A stretch of 64,000 nt of DNA from assembly GCF_009193295.2 (NCBI RefSeq), contig NZ_CP059973.1, positions 5,642,001 through 5,706,000 of the forward strand, in the 5' to 3' direction. The position numbers were made by a program, and so were the translations under genes. The notes below the pieces were generated by a model, which ran no database searches, was not told the DNA's origin, and saw only the letters and a program-made list of their open reading frames with translations. This DNA is from Bacteroides luhongzhouii (GTDB taxonomy: Bacteria; Bacteroidota; Bacteroidia; Bacteroidales; Bacteroidaceae). Below, piece after piece: positions 10,658 through 20,036 of this stretch. Every line of letters begins with the position of its first letter. The first letter of the stretch is position 1.

Positions 10658-11973
10658 TTAAAATTCTCCGTAAAGAAAACTCCTGCCGGAAAACTATTCT
10701 TATTTTTAATATCAGCCTGTAAAGCTGGTGTTTTAGTAAAATCAAATATGGCAATATCATTTATTTTGTACTCTGAAAATCCCTTTAAAGTCGCAAAATA
10801 AACCTCTCCACTTACCGGATCAACACCTAAGCTATTGTAATATGTTCCGGCATCTTCTACATAATCTTTGATATTAGCAACTTTTTCCGTCTTATTTTGA
10901 GAGAAAATATGTCGATATAGATTAAAGCCTGCATTACTGAAATAAACAATATCATCTTTCGCAGAAAAAGCAGGAGCAACACCCCAACCGGCGCCAATAC
11001 TAACATCTAAAGCATGAGACTCAACCGTATAATCAAGAGGATTAACTTTATTAATACTTGCCGGATTTGTACATGATACCCATAAGTTTTCATCATATGC
11101 CTTCGCGATACCAGACAAGGCACTTTCAAAAGGAATAGTATGTATAACTGTTCCATTCTGAATAACAAAAAGCTTCTTACTACCCATCACAAAAACTTTT
11201 TCTCCAACCACAGCCATACGATTTTTCAAGGCTCCGCCAGTACCCTCGACAAAAGTCAAAGCATCTGTAGAAGTATTTAGCATATAGACACCTTTATTAT
11301 CACGAATATAAAGAGTCTCTTTTATTACCGCTAAATTAGTAGGCCAAGACAAAGTAGCATTATCATAAATTCTTTCTTTCTCTAAATTATCCGCATTAGC
11401 AATAGTCAGTAATCCCTCACCACCATTCTTTGCTCCATTTTGAGAAAGTACATAAATTTTATTATCACTAATGAACAAATCCTGGCAGACATTACCGAGT
11501 AAAGTTTGATTTACCCGATAGTATGCACTATCCATCGCTGTTCCTTTTGAATCTACAAAGGTCAAAGTTCCGGTTTCATTACTCATACTTCCTTCATTCA
11601 AAATAAAAGTTCCTTTTCCAAACCGACCTTCTACCTTGGCAGTTATATTCGTTTGAAGAGTTTCTCCATTGCCATCCGACACAGTCAACCCTATAACATA
11701 CTCTCCAGTCTTAGGTTGTGAAAACTTATATGTTGAAGCGGTTGAGACTTCTTTTCCATCTACTGTCCATAAATACTCCATCGTTCCGGACAGATTTTCA
11801 GCCCGGGCATCCAGATACAATGTATCTAATTGCGCTATCACATTATTTCCCGACTTATTTCCGATTAACACAGACGAGTTCAAATTTTCTTCATCATCAC
11901 ACGCCGTAAAAACAAATCCCAAAGCAACAGTTGCCAATACTAAAAACTTTCTCATTCTTACTTTTATTTTCAA
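10654..11973 (-). CDS. Surface lipoprotein: PKD domain fused to a BtuG-like beta-propeller (probable B12-binding protein)
   Basis: 439 residues. The signal peptide ends in a lipobox VFTAC (Cys about 25) followed by DDEE, the acidic export signal that sends Bacteroides lipoproteins to the cell surface. Residues about 35-115 form a PKD-like domain (YLWTVDGKEVSTASTYKFSQ). The remainder reads as a propeller and shares with BtuG, two genes upstream, the entry motif LNEGSMSNETGTLTFVDS (BtuG: LNEGNMGSNKCTLDFYDS) and regular IYxL / YFSN strand repeats. BtuG proteins capture cobalamin at the surface and hand it to BtuB. I infer a second, PKD-bearing B12 capture protein. It is the last gene of the riboswitch-controlled operon, 12 bases after the previous gene. 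Confidence 0.7.
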   Translation of the reverse strand: MKIKVRMRKFLVLATVALGFVFTACDDEENLNSSVLIGNKSGNNVIAQLDTLYLDARAENLSGTMEYLWTVDGKEVSTASTYKFSQPKTGEYVIGLTVSDGNGETLQTNITAKVEGRFGKGTFILNEGSMSNETGTLTFVDSKGTAMDSAYYRVNQTLLGNVCQDLFISDNKIYVLSQNGAKNGGEGLLTIANADNLEKERIYDNATLSWPTNLAVIKETLYIRDNKGVYMLNTSTDALTFVEGTGGALKNRMAVVGEKVFVMGSKKLFVIQNGTVIHTIPFESALSGIAKAYDENLWVSCTNPASINKVNPLDYTVESHALDVSIGAGWGVAPAFSAKDDIVYFSNAGFNLYRHIFSQNKTEKVANIKDYVEDAGTYYNSLGVDPVSGEVYFATLKGFSEYKINDIAIFDFTKTPALQADIKNKNSFPAGVFFTENFK

Positions 11974-11985
11974 TTATTTCTTAGC

Positions 11986-13302
11986 TTATTTGCGAGTATC
12001 AATATCAACTCCTAAAACATGTAAATCCTCAACCCCTGATATTTCAGTGGAACATTCACCCAGCCAACCGTTTTCCTGATTGACACCAGTATATATCTTT
12101 ATGAAATCGACTCCTGGCAGGTGTACTTTTTGACCTTTCGAATTTACTGCCCAATCTATATCAATAGCAGATTCATCCTTACTATTCAATTCATTATCAG
12201 CATAACCATATCGGAATTTATACAAAACAAAATAACTTCCTTGTCCACTCTCATCAACAGCATTTTGAGGCAAACAAGTTCCCTTAAATGTTACTTTATC
12301 TTCCTTTATCCATTCCGGGTAATAGCATTGATTATGAAATGTATTCTTCACTTTATATCCGGATTTTCCCTGGTTATCTTCCCAGCGAATATACATTTCT
12401 CTTTCTTCCGCAGTTGTCGGTTCTTTTTCCGGCCGATAGTAAGTAATTTCATAATTTCGATAAGTCTTCACATCATTCCCGGCAGCGACAGCCTTATCAT
12501 ACCATAATTCTAATGTAGCGTCTTCATGAGCACTACCAGCAATTTCATACCATTCATCATCATCCGGTCTCCCATTCTGATTTTTATCATAAGCCACCAT
12601 GATAACTCCCGGTTCACAACTTCCTCCTTCTGGCGCGCCAGAGTCTGGATTAGCCGCAGAATAAAAAGCATTGCCAAGTACCCGGAAATCACGTTTCCCG
12701 GTAACATTGGTTATCGTATGGTCAAAACCGACTACAACATATCCTCCGAATCCCCCTAACGAAATCATCCCTTTTTTATTATTGCCAATGGCTGCCAATA
12801 CTTTTTCATTCATAGCCTCCTGTGTATCACCTTCTTTATATACTGGCAATGTATTAGTAAATTGTCCGACAGCCGGAACAAAATCAAAAACTTTAGTAAC
12901 ATAAGCTGTCGCTCCTTCAGGAGCTGGTTCTATGTTTTCAAAAGTTACTGTAACCGTAAAGGGATAATCAAAACGACTCTCTCCCTGTGACACACGTAAT
13001 GTCAATTCGTATTCTCCCACCTCTTCAAACATATACTCCAAGCCTTTCGTCTGAGCAATTTCAGTACCATCCAACAACCACACATAAGAGATTCCTTCGT
13101 CTGATTCACTTTCAACCTGCACTTTTAGTAGTTGATCTATCACAACCGCAAAACCACCCTCCGGTTGTGATACACGAATATCCTCCTTCTTTAGTTGATA
13201 AGCCGCCGGAGTATTTTCTTCATCACTACACCCTGTAAATGCAGTTCCCCAAAATAAAGAAACTGCAATGACTAATGTTAGTCTTAAAATCTTTTTGTCC
13301 AT
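11986..13302 (-). CDS. PKD-domain surface lipoprotein of the B12 uptake operon
   Basis: 438 residues with lipobox AFTGC (Cys about 25) followed by SDEEN, a strong surface-export signal. A PKD-like domain spans about 45-125 (ISYVWLLDGTEIAQTKGLEYMF). The larger C-terminal domain (about 130-438) is rich in aromatic and glycine residues and carries an acidic loop DKNQNGRPDDDEW that resembles a calcium-binding loop. Proteins of this type sit beside btuB genes in many Bacteroides and are annotated only as cell-surface proteins. Position between BtuG and the PKD-propeller protein, and likely riboswitch control, point to a role in cobalamin binding or delivery. I cannot equate it with BtuH or any characterised protein from sequence alone. 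Confidence 0.6.
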   Translation of the reverse strand: MDKKILRLTLVIAVSLFWGTAFTGCSDEENTPAAYQLKKEDIRVSQPEGGFAVVIDQLLKVQVESESDEGISYVWLLDGTEIAQTKGLEYMFEEVGEYELTLRVSQGESRFDYPFTVTVTFENIEPAPEGATAYVTKVFDFVPAVGQFTNTLPVYKEGDTQEAMNEKVLAAIGNNKKGMISLGGFGGYVVVGFDHTITNVTGKRDFRVLGNAFYSAANPDSGAPEGGSCEPGVIMVAYDKNQNGRPDDDEWYEIAGSAHEDATLELWYDKAVAAGNDVKTYRNYEITYYRPEKEPTTAEEREMYIRWEDNQGKSGYKVKNTFHNQCYYPEWIKEDKVTFKGTCLPQNAVDESGQGSYFVLYKFRYGYADNELNSKDESAIDIDWAVNSKGQKVHLPGVDFIKIYTGVNQENGWLGECSTEISGVEDLHVLGVDIDTRK

Positions 13303-13322
13303 TTTTATTAAATATCAGTTAG

Positions 13323-14483
13323 TTATTGAAATGTTTTCGTTGTAAAAGCAAAATGAGCCGGTATATCGCCTGCCCTGACTTTCCATCTTTTCTTTCCTTC
13401 AGGACTAAAACAATAGAGATAACCAGGCACGACATAACTTTTTGCATCTGTTACAAATATTTCTTTCGTCTCCGGGTTCACAGTCACCCCATACGGAATT
13501 GCTATTTCCGCCTCTGTTCCATCGGTTATAAAATTGCGAGAGACCATTTTATTTTGTTTCACGTCATAGAGAGCATAAGTAATTGTATTACTTTCTGTAA
13601 CGTAACTCCATTCTACACTAGTCATATAAATAGAGTCCCCACTCAAACACATTTCACTCGCGGCAATACCCAAGCTTCCCGTCACACGATCCGTTTGAGT
13701 ATCTATAACAAAGACATCTGATCCGGTTCCATAATAATCCCCTCGCGAGCTAACATATATACGTCCATAACGATCCAACTTCATATGGTGAAGATTAATA
13801 GCTACATCAATTGTTTTAATAACCTGAAAAGTCTTCAAATCAATAACCGATACAGTCCGGTCATAATCAGGGAAACGATATCCGCCAGAATTGGCAACAT
13901 AAAGTTTTCCATCCTTTATCACCATCTCTTCCGGTTGATAACCGACTACCACTTCACGGGTGATAGCTAAATTTGTCGTATCCACTTCAACCACTTTTCC
14001 CGGACGTGCATTGGGATCTATCCCAACAGGTCCCGCATACGAACTGACATACGCCTTTCCATTACTAAAAGTGATATAACGGCAATTAACCACATCTATT
14101 TGCCCCAAATGTTGTGCAGTTTCCACATCCATCACCTCTATAAAATTGGAACAATTGATTACAGCATACAACTTGTCTCCATAAATCTGCAAGTCATTTC
14201 CAACATCTCCCAGTTCCTTCACTACAGATGGATTCCGTTCAGCATAAATATTACGATGATACTTACCGGTAGTACTGTCATAAAAATCAAGTGTACACTT
14301 ATTACTACCCATATTTCCTTCATTGAGAAGATACATTCCTTTAATATGAACACCCCCTAAAGGATCCTTGCCGATTTCTATCTCATCAGAAGGTAAAACC
14401 GGAAGTTCCCCCCGACAAGCCAGCAAACAAGCACTTGCTAATATTCCAAACAAGACGCGTGAAAGAATATTATTCACAATCAT
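13323..14483 (-). CDS. btuG: BtuG-type surface cobalamin-binding lipoprotein (YncE-like beta-propeller)
   Basis: 386 residues with a lipobox LLAC (Cys about 23) and a seven-bladed propeller of the YncE/DUF5074 type. Repeated blades read like GKLYVANSGGYRFPDYDRTVSVIDLKTF and GRIYVSSRGDYYGTGSDVFVIDT. In B. thetaiotaomicron, BtuG proteins bind vitamin B12 at the surface with very high affinity, cap the BtuB pore and can take B12 from host intrinsic factor. Here the gene overlaps the end of btuB by four bases, which indicates translational coupling and a stable BtuB-BtuG pair. The call is by position plus propeller repeats; the ligand was not deduced from contact residues. Confidence 0.88.
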   Translation of the reverse strand: MIVNNILSRVLFGILASACLLACRGELPVLPSDEIEIGKDPLGGVHIKGMYLLNEGNMGSNKCTLDFYDSTTGKYHRNIYAERNPSVVKELGDVGNDLQIYGDKLYAVINCSNFIEVMDVETAQHLGQIDVVNCRYITFSNGKAYVSSYAGPVGIDPNARPGKVVEVDTTNLAITREVVVGYQPEEMVIKDGKLYVANSGGYRFPDYDRTVSVIDLKTFQVIKTIDVAINLHHMKLDRYGRIYVSSRGDYYGTGSDVFVIDTQTDRVTGSLGIAASEMCLSGDSIYMTSVEWSYVTESNTITYALYDVKQNKMVSRNFITDGTEAEIAIPYGVTVNPETKEIFVTDAKSYVVPGYLYCFSPEGKKRWKVRAGDIPAHFAFTTKTFQ

Positions 14484-16486
14484 ATAGTTAAGTTTAAAAT
14501 GAATTTAAAGTTAGTTCCTGGCATCGGATAAGACCTCACCACTTCATATTGTTGATTAAAAATATTATTGACTTCCAAAGTCAACTTAAAATCATTCTTT
14601 TTCCAATTGAATTTCTTCGCTATAGACAAGTCACTTGTATACCAAGGAAGACGATAATTATCCGGAGTATTAGCCGAAACATCATAACGCTCACCTGTAT
14701 ATATAAAACTATAGTTCAGTTCCCATGATTTGTATTCAGCATTTAGTATAGCCGAGCCACTATGCCAAGGTATATACGATATTTGTCCTCCATATGTATC
14801 CTCATCCAACTTATCAGTAAAATCCTGTGCTTTCTGATAAGTATATGATAAGCGGCTGTCAAAGGTCCAATTATCACCTAATTTCCAGGCTCCTTGTAAA
14901 ACAACATCCACTCCTTTAATTTCAACAAGCCCCAAATTAATCATTGTCCAACGAAAGAAATTATTGGTAGGAGTAGCTATTATTTTATTTTCCACTTCAT
15001 TATAATATGCATCCAACTGAACATTCAAGGCTTGCAACCATGTTTCAGTAAATAACTTCTGATAAGTGAATCCAATATTATACTGATTTGTATATTCTGG
15101 TTTTAATTTTATATTTCCTATGAATGTATAATACAAATCATTTAAAGTCGGCATACGAAATATCCGCTTATAAAAGGTACGCAAATTAAAATCAATATTC
15201 TTGAAAGGTTTATAGGAAGCGATGGCGGTAGGAGTAAATTCCATTTTATTCCCAGCTGAAGTAGTATCCGAAGCAACGTTCTCATGCACGAAAGTTCCCA
15301 AGACACTGGCCTGAAACTTAAAACGATCAAAATGTAAAGAGGTAGCCGCCGCCACCAACGTCGTATTTCGCCGTGGATAAGGGAAATCAGTCAGATTGGC
15401 ATTCAACTTATTCCACTGGTAGTCCACTGAAAGATTTATATCCCAAAAAGGAAGAATAGTGACTCTATTAGCCATTGACAAGTAAACCTCCTGTTGACGA
15501 TATGTATTATTTACATACATAGTAGCCTCCTCTTTTCTGGGATCTGCCAAATAGTGTAAATAATCATATGCATATTTGGTATTCAACAACAGACTATATG
15601 CTTCACCAAAATCTTTCTTGAAAGAAGACTGAAGAAAGAAATTGGTATCCCATTGGCGATCTTCATGTGAAAAACGATTCCGCACAACAGCACCAGGATA
15701 CCCACGTTCTGAATTATAAAAATAAGCTTTTGTGCGCCAGTAACCGCCTTTTATTTTACCATATAAACCACCTTCCGTGCGTAAAGCATTCACATCGCCA
15801 TTACGGCGGACTGCCGTAGTATCGTACCCCCCAGCTACCGCATAAGTAAATTTATACTTTCCGGTGGTATACATATATTCAGTACTAAGTGACGCACTTA
15901 CATTCTCACTTAGTTTCTGTTCCCAAAGTAGAGATGGATTGACAACGCCAAAGGAGCCTGTTTTAAAAGCAGCTTTTACATGATAAGCCTTATTCGCCTG
16001 AAAAACAGGCGTTCTCGACTGAAGATAAATAGAACCGGCAGAACCGAAATCTTTCGCTGGCTGGAAAATAGCACTTTTCTGCCCATTATATAAAGTAACG
16101 GCCTCCATATTATCCAAAGAAAAGCGTCCCAAATCAATCACTCCATTCTGTGCATTCCCCAATTCAATGCCATCATAGAACACTCCGACATGATTCGTCC
16201 CCATACTTCGGATATTTACGGTCTTCAATCCTCCTATTCCACCGTAATCTTTTACTTGTACTCCCGAAAAATAGCGTATGGCATCTGCAACCGAATGTAC
16301 GGCTAATTTTTCTAACTTATCACCAGATAAAGACTGCACCGGAATCACTTCCTTATTAATTTTAGCAGTAATTACTACTTCATGAAGATGGTGTAAGCTA
16401 TCCAGTTTACTTTGTGCTGATAGTAATAAAAACATGCTCAAAAAGCATCCTATCCAAAATACTCTAAAATGAATCTGCCTGAACAT
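14480..16486 (-). CDS. btuB: TonB-dependent vitamin B12 outer-membrane receptor
   Basis: 668 residues. The signal peptide (about 1-24) is followed by a TonB-box-like segment HEVVITAK, then a plug domain (about 40-150) with DAIRYFSGVQVKDYGGIGG and VNIRSMGTNHVGVFYDGIEL, then a 22-strand-type barrel ending FKFILNLTI. Length is close to E. coli BtuB plus some loops. It lacks the N-terminal carboxypeptidase-like domain of SusC proteins, which fits a small-molecule receptor. A cobalamin riboswitch lies about 220 bases upstream on the same strand, btuG overlaps its stop, and btuFCD is divergent. Together these make the substrate call firm. Expression is expected to fall when cobalamin binds the leader. 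Confidence 0.95.
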   Translation of the reverse strand: MFRQIHFRVFWIGCFLSMFLLLSAQSKLDSLHHLHEVVITAKINKEVIPVQSLSGDKLEKLAVHSVADAIRYFSGVQVKDYGGIGGLKTVNIRSMGTNHVGVFYDGIELGNAQNGVIDLGRFSLDNMEAVTLYNGQKSAIFQPAKDFGSAGSIYLQSRTPVFQANKAYHVKAAFKTGSFGVVNPSLLWEQKLSENVSASLSTEYMYTTGKYKFTYAVAGGYDTTAVRRNGDVNALRTEGGLYGKIKGGYWRTKAYFYNSERGYPGAVVRNRFSHEDRQWDTNFFLQSSFKKDFGEAYSLLLNTKYAYDYLHYLADPRKEEATMYVNNTYRQQEVYLSMANRVTILPFWDINLSVDYQWNKLNANLTDFPYPRRNTTLVAAATSLHFDRFKFQASVLGTFVHENVASDTTSAGNKMEFTPTAIASYKPFKNIDFNLRTFYKRIFRMPTLNDLYYTFIGNIKLKPEYTNQYNIGFTYQKLFTETWLQALNVQLDAYYNEVENKIIATPTNNFFRWTMINLGLVEIKGVDVVLQGAWKLGDNWTFDSRLSYTYQKAQDFTDKLDEDTYGGQISYIPWHSGSAILNAEYKSWELNYSFIYTGERYDVSANTPDNYRLPWYTSDLSIAKKFNWKKNDFKLTLEVNNIFNQQYEVVRSYPMPGTNFKFILNLTI

Positions 16487-16707
16487 AATCCTCCTGTTTA
16501 TTAATTTAAATAATAAACTTTCATAGAGTTACAGCAAGGATGCAATTTTCTACATACTCAAACCAATATACGTACTTCTCCCCCGTATAATGGAACATTC
16601 AAAAAGGCATATTTCTCCTTTCTGAAACTTCACATCAGCAATTAAAGATGTATTTTGAATTAAAAACTGCACTCTTCAAACTCTAATCCCAGAAAGCTTC
16701 AAGAATT

Positions 16708-16896
16708 CAACTTTGGCAGGTCTTCTGACTTACTCCATTTTCCTAACGCCCTTCCCATCTCTCCAAAGTGAGACAGTGGATTTGAGTATTGTAGGAAAAC
16801 TTTTGGCGGAGCTTACAGCAGCGGGTCTGTTCAGGATTTACACCTGATTCCCTTTTCACCATTCTTCCGTAGCATCGGACGAATGACACCAAAATT
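16708..16896 (-). promoter_or_regulatory. Cobalamin (adenosylcobalamin-type) riboswitch in the btuB leader
   Basis: On the minus strand the conserved core is present in order: AAGGGAATCAGGTGTAAATC, then CAGACCCGCTGCTGTAAGC, and near the 3' end the closing element AGTCAGAAGACCTGCC. A TATCTTTG -7 box sits just upstream (16904-16911), so the transcript would start almost at the riboswitch edge. About 220 bases of untranslated leader separate it from the btuB ATG, with no clear terminator hairpin. Control may therefore be at translation, as for many Bacteroidetes cobalamin riboswitches. The whole gene-free stretch 16487-17033 is this leader plus the divergent btuF promoter; nothing else is seen in it. 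Confidence 0.95.
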
Positions 16897-16903
16897 TCTG
16901 CGG

Positions 16904-16911
16904 CAAAGATA
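16904..16911 (-). promoter_or_regulatory. -7 box of the btuB operon promoter
   Basis: TATCTTTG on the minus strand matches TAnnTTTG and lies a few bases before the riboswitch core. Confidence 0.6.
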
Positions 16912-16975
16912 CATCAAATAGAAACAAATCAGAAGAAAATTCTAATGAAAATAAAAACAAACTAATAATTAGTCC

Positions 16976-16983
16976 TATCTTTG
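16976..16983 (+). promoter_or_regulatory. Probable -7 box of the btuF-btuC-btuD promoter
   Basis: TATCTTTG matches TAnnTTTG about 50 bases upstream of the btuF start. A small palindrome ACTAATAATTAGT (16961-16973) lies just upstream. No riboswitch core is present on this strand. Confidence 0.5.
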
Positions 16984-17033
16984 CCACTCGAAAGCATCCA
17001 CTAATCTTTTTTCTAATTAAAATCTGTATAAAA

Positions 17034-18167
17034 GTGAAATCTCCAATCTCAACTATCGCTTTACTATGCCTCTTCTTTTTGGCAAGCTGTATATCCCGTA
17101 ATAAAACATCTCTGGAAGCATTCAGCCAGGATATATATACTCCCGAATATGCTTCCGGATTTAAAATACTGGGGGCAGATAATGCAGCCAGTACACTGAT
17201 TCAAGTCTCCAATCCGTGGCAAGGAGCACAAGACGTGAAAATGTCCTATTTCATTTCGCGCAATGGAGAGCAAGCACCTGCAGGCTTTAATGGTCCCGTC
17301 ATTCCTGCCGGAGCCAGAAATATCGTATGTATGTCTTCTTCCTATATCGCCATGCTTGATGCACTGGGAGAACTCAAACGTATTGTCGGAGTATCCGGCA
17401 TCAATTACGTGTCTAATCCCTGCATTCTCGCCCACAAAGATTCAATCAAAGATATGGGAGCGGAAATGAATTACGAGTTGTTGCTGGGATTAAAACCGGA
17501 CGTCGTACTATTATATGGTATTGGTGATGCTCAAACAGCTGTTACAGATAAACTGAAAGAATTAGCCATACCTTATATATATATGGGAGAATATCTGGAA
17601 GAATCTCCACTAGGAAAAGCCGAGTGGATGGTTGTTCTTTCCGAATTGATTGACAACCGGAAGAAAGGGATTGAAGTGTTCCGGGAAATTCCGAAACGCT
17701 ACCATGCTTTAAAAGCTCTTACCGACTCCATCAGCCAACACCCTACCGTCATGTTCAACACTCCGTGGAACGACAGTTGGGTAATGCCTTCCACCCAAAG
17801 CTACATGGCACAGTTGGTTGCAGACGCTGGTGCAGATTATATCTATAAGGAAAATAATTCCAACAGTTCAACTCCTATCGGCTTGGAAACAGCCTACGGA
17901 CTGATACAAAAGGCAGATTATTGGATCAATGTAGGTTCGGTCACCACATTAGACGAATTAAAAGCTGTGAATCCTAAATTTGCAGATGCTAAAGCCGTCC
18001 GGGAAAAGACAGTCTACAACAATAACTTGCGACTGACATCAACAGGAGGCAATGACTATTGGGAATCGGCAGTTGTTCGTCCTGATGTGGTGTTACGTGA
18101 TCTGATTCATATTTTCCATCCGGAACTCGTTTACGATTCACCTTATTATTACAGACACCTGAAATGA
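17034..18167 (+). CDS. btuF: Cobalamin ABC transporter, substrate-binding lipoprotein
   Basis: 377 residues with an apparent GTG start. The lipobox FLASC (Cys about 19) is followed by SRNKT, without an acidic run, which suggests a periplasm-facing lipoprotein. The fold is the two-lobed periplasmic binding protein type joined by a long helix. Landmarks are RIVGVSGINYVSNPCI, the lobe signature LLLGLKPDVVLLYG, and TVMFNTPWNDSWVMP before the C-terminal lobe. It binds cobalamin after BtuB import and delivers it to BtuCD. Its stop overlaps the btuC start by four bases. Iron-siderophore binding proteins share the fold; the substrate call depends on the adjacent riboswitch-btuB operon. Confidence 0.88.
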   Translation: MKSPISTIALLCLFFLASCISRNKTSLEAFSQDIYTPEYASGFKILGADNAASTLIQVSNPWQGAQDVKMSYFISRNGEQAPAGFNGPVIPAGARNIVCMSSSYIAMLDALGELKRIVGVSGINYVSNPCILAHKDSIKDMGAEMNYELLLGLKPDVVLLYGIGDAQTAVTDKLKELAIPYIYMGEYLEESPLGKAEWMVVLSELIDNRKKGIEVFREIPKRYHALKALTDSISQHPTVMFNTPWNDSWVMPSTQSYMAQLVADAGADYIYKENNSNSSTPIGLETAYGLIQKADYWINVGSVTTLDELKAVNPKFADAKAVREKTVYNNNLRLTSTGGNDYWESAVVRPDVVLRDLIHIFHPELVYDSPYYYRHLK

Positions 18168-19180
18168 AACCATTCTGCAGACGTACCGCTCTATTATTCA
18201 CCGCATTAGGAATAGTTGCCATCCTGTTACTATTAATAGATATAGCAACAGGAGATACTTTCATCCCTATATCAAAGATAGGAGCCGTACTCACCGGCGG
18301 CGAATGTGATGAAACCACCCGCAATATCGTTCTCTCCATCCGCTTTATCCGCGTCATAGTAGCGGCATTAATAGGTATAGCTCTTTCGGTAAGCGGTCTG
18401 CAAATGCAGACGGTCTTCCAGAATCCTTTGGCAGATCCTTACTTGTTGGGAGTGAGTTCCGGGGCGGGTCTTGGAGTGGCATTGTTTATACTAGGCGCCC
18501 CGCTTCTCGGTTGGACAGATTTTCCCTTTCTGCAATCAGTCGGTATTGTAGGTTCGGGGTGGATAGGGACTTCCGTCATCCTGTTGGGAGTAGCCATCAT
18601 CAGTCGAAAAGTAAAGAATATATTAGGTGTACTGATTATGGGAGTCATGATAGGTTACGTAGCGGGAGCTATCATCCAGATATTACAATACCTAAGTTCT
18701 GCAGAACAACTGAAAATGTTCACACTCTGGTCTTTGGGGTCACTTAGTCACATCACGACAGGGCAATTAACGATTATAACACCAGTAATATGCATAGGAT
18801 TGCTGCTATCCATCGCCTGTATCAAATCACTGAATCTGTTGTTGCTTGGTGAAAATTATGCACGCACCATGGGAATGAATGTCAAGCGTTCAAGAACGCT
18901 TATTTTTATATCTACAGCGTTACTGACAGGAACGGTCACAGCCTTTTGCGGTCCGGTAGGATTCATCGGGCTGGCTATCCCACATATCACACGGATCCTG
19001 TTTGACAACGCCGATCACCGGATATTGATGCCGGGTACGATGCTGACAGGGTTGATCGGGATGCTGATTTGTGACATCATAGCCAAGAAATTTCTGTTGC
19101 CGGTGAATTGTATCACTGCGCTATTGGGTGTCCCGGTTATTTTATGGGTAATAGGTAAAAACTTGCGTATATTCAAATGA
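18164..19180 (+). CDS. btuC: Cobalamin ABC transporter, permease
   Basis: 338 residues with about ten membrane helices, FecCD/BtuC family. Recognisable features are RFIRVIVAALIGIALSVSGLQMQTVFQNPLADPYLLGVSSGAGLG, quoted here as the family hallmark running over residues about 63-105, and the later segment FCGPVGFIGLAIPHITRILF, where the coupling helix contacts the ATPase. It forms a dimer in the inner membrane and overlaps btuF and btuD by four bases on each side, giving tight translational coupling. Family members also carry haem and ferric siderophores. The locus makes cobalamin the best assignment. Confidence 0.9.
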   Translation: MKPFCRRTALLFTALGIVAILLLLIDIATGDTFIPISKIGAVLTGGECDETTRNIVLSIRFIRVIVAALIGIALSVSGLQMQTVFQNPLADPYLLGVSSGAGLGVALFILGAPLLGWTDFPFLQSVGIVGSGWIGTSVILLGVAIISRKVKNILGVLIMGVMIGYVAGAIIQILQYLSSAEQLKMFTLWSLGSLSHITTGQLTIITPVICIGLLLSIACIKSLNLLLLGENYARTMGMNVKRSRTLIFISTALLTGTVTAFCGPVGFIGLAIPHITRILFDNADHRILMPGTMLTGLIGMLICDIIAKKFLLPVNCITALLGVPVILWVIGKNLRIFK

Positions 19181-19932
19181 TTCAACTAAAAGATCTGACA
19201 TTAGGATACGAACAACGTATATTGCTGGAGAAAGTTTCCACCCATATCACGGGTGGACAGCTTGTCGCACTGCTCGGACGGAATGGTACAGGAAAAAGCA
19301 CGCTTCTCCGTGCCATCATGGGGCTGGAAACACCTAAAGCCGGAGAAATCATCCTGCATGGGAAAAACATCGCTTCACTGAAACCGGAGAAATTAGCCCG
19401 AAAGATTAGTTTTGTAACAACTGACAAAGTACGAATCGCCAACCTGCGTTGCAAAGATGTAGTCGCATTGGGACGTGCTCCTTATACCAACTGGATCGGA
19501 CAGTTACAAGCGGAAGATGAGAAAAAAGTGGTTACTGCCATGCATCTGGTAGGAATGTCCGGTTATGCAGAAAAGACAATGGATAAGATGTCCGACGGAG
19601 AATGCCAACGAATCATGATAGCACGCGCACTTGCACAAGACACACCTATCATTCTACTTGATGAGCCTACTGCTTTTCTGGATTTACCTAATCGCTACGA
19701 ACTCTGCCTACTACTGAAAAAGCTCGCGCAAACGGAAGGAAAGTGTATCCTGTTCTCCACACACGACCTAGATATTGCCCTGTCTCTCTGCGACACGATC
19801 ATGCTGATTGACAACCCACAATTGTATAGTCTCCCCACAAATGAGATGATAACGAGCGGACATATAGAAAGACTGTTCCGGAACGAATCTGTGACATTTG
19901 ATGCACAAGCTATGAAGATAATCATCAAATAA
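19177..19932 (+). CDS. btuD: Cobalamin ABC transporter, ATP-binding protein
   Basis: 251 residues with a complete ABC ATPase core. The Walker A is GRNGTGKST (residues about 34-42), the signature is MSDGECQR in place of LSGGQ-type sequence, and the Walker B is IILLDEPTAFLD. The switch histidine is in FSTHDLD. It powers BtuC-mediated transport across the inner membrane. It is the last gene of the plus-strand btuFCD operon; its end faces the convergent MFS gene across a short gap with a hairpin. Confidence 0.92.
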   Translation: MIQLKDLTLGYEQRILLEKVSTHITGGQLVALLGRNGTGKSTLLRAIMGLETPKAGEIILHGKNIASLKPEKLARKISFVTTDKVRIANLRCKDVVALGRAPYTNWIGQLQAEDEKKVVTAMHLVGMSGYAEKTMDKMSDGECQRIMIARALAQDTPIILLDEPTAFLDLPNRYELCLLLKKLAQTEGKCILFSTHDLDIALSLCDTIMLIDNPQLYSLPTNEMITSGHIERLFRNESVTFDAQAMKIIIK

Positions 19933-19953
19933 AAACAAAAGTTTACTTCAGAC

Positions 19954-19971
19954 GGAGAAGGCAACTTCTCC
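19954..19971. terminator. Hairpin between btuD and the convergent MFS gene
   Basis: GGAGAAG pairs with CTTCTCC around a four-base GCAA loop. An A-run on the plus side means there is no classical U-tract for the btu transcript. On the minus strand T-rich sequence follows within about 15 bases. It probably helps terminate one or both converging transcripts. Confidence 0.45.
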
Positions 19972-20036
19972 GCCTAAAAAAACTCCACGTCATTGAGCAG
20001 GATTCGGGCGTAGATAGCGTCCTCCTCTCAATAATA

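Noticed and set aside
12121..12507. 128-codon plus-strand frame inside the PKD lipoprotein gene
   Set aside because: Highly Ile/Phe/Ser-rich composition typical of an antisense shadow; no promoter or domain.
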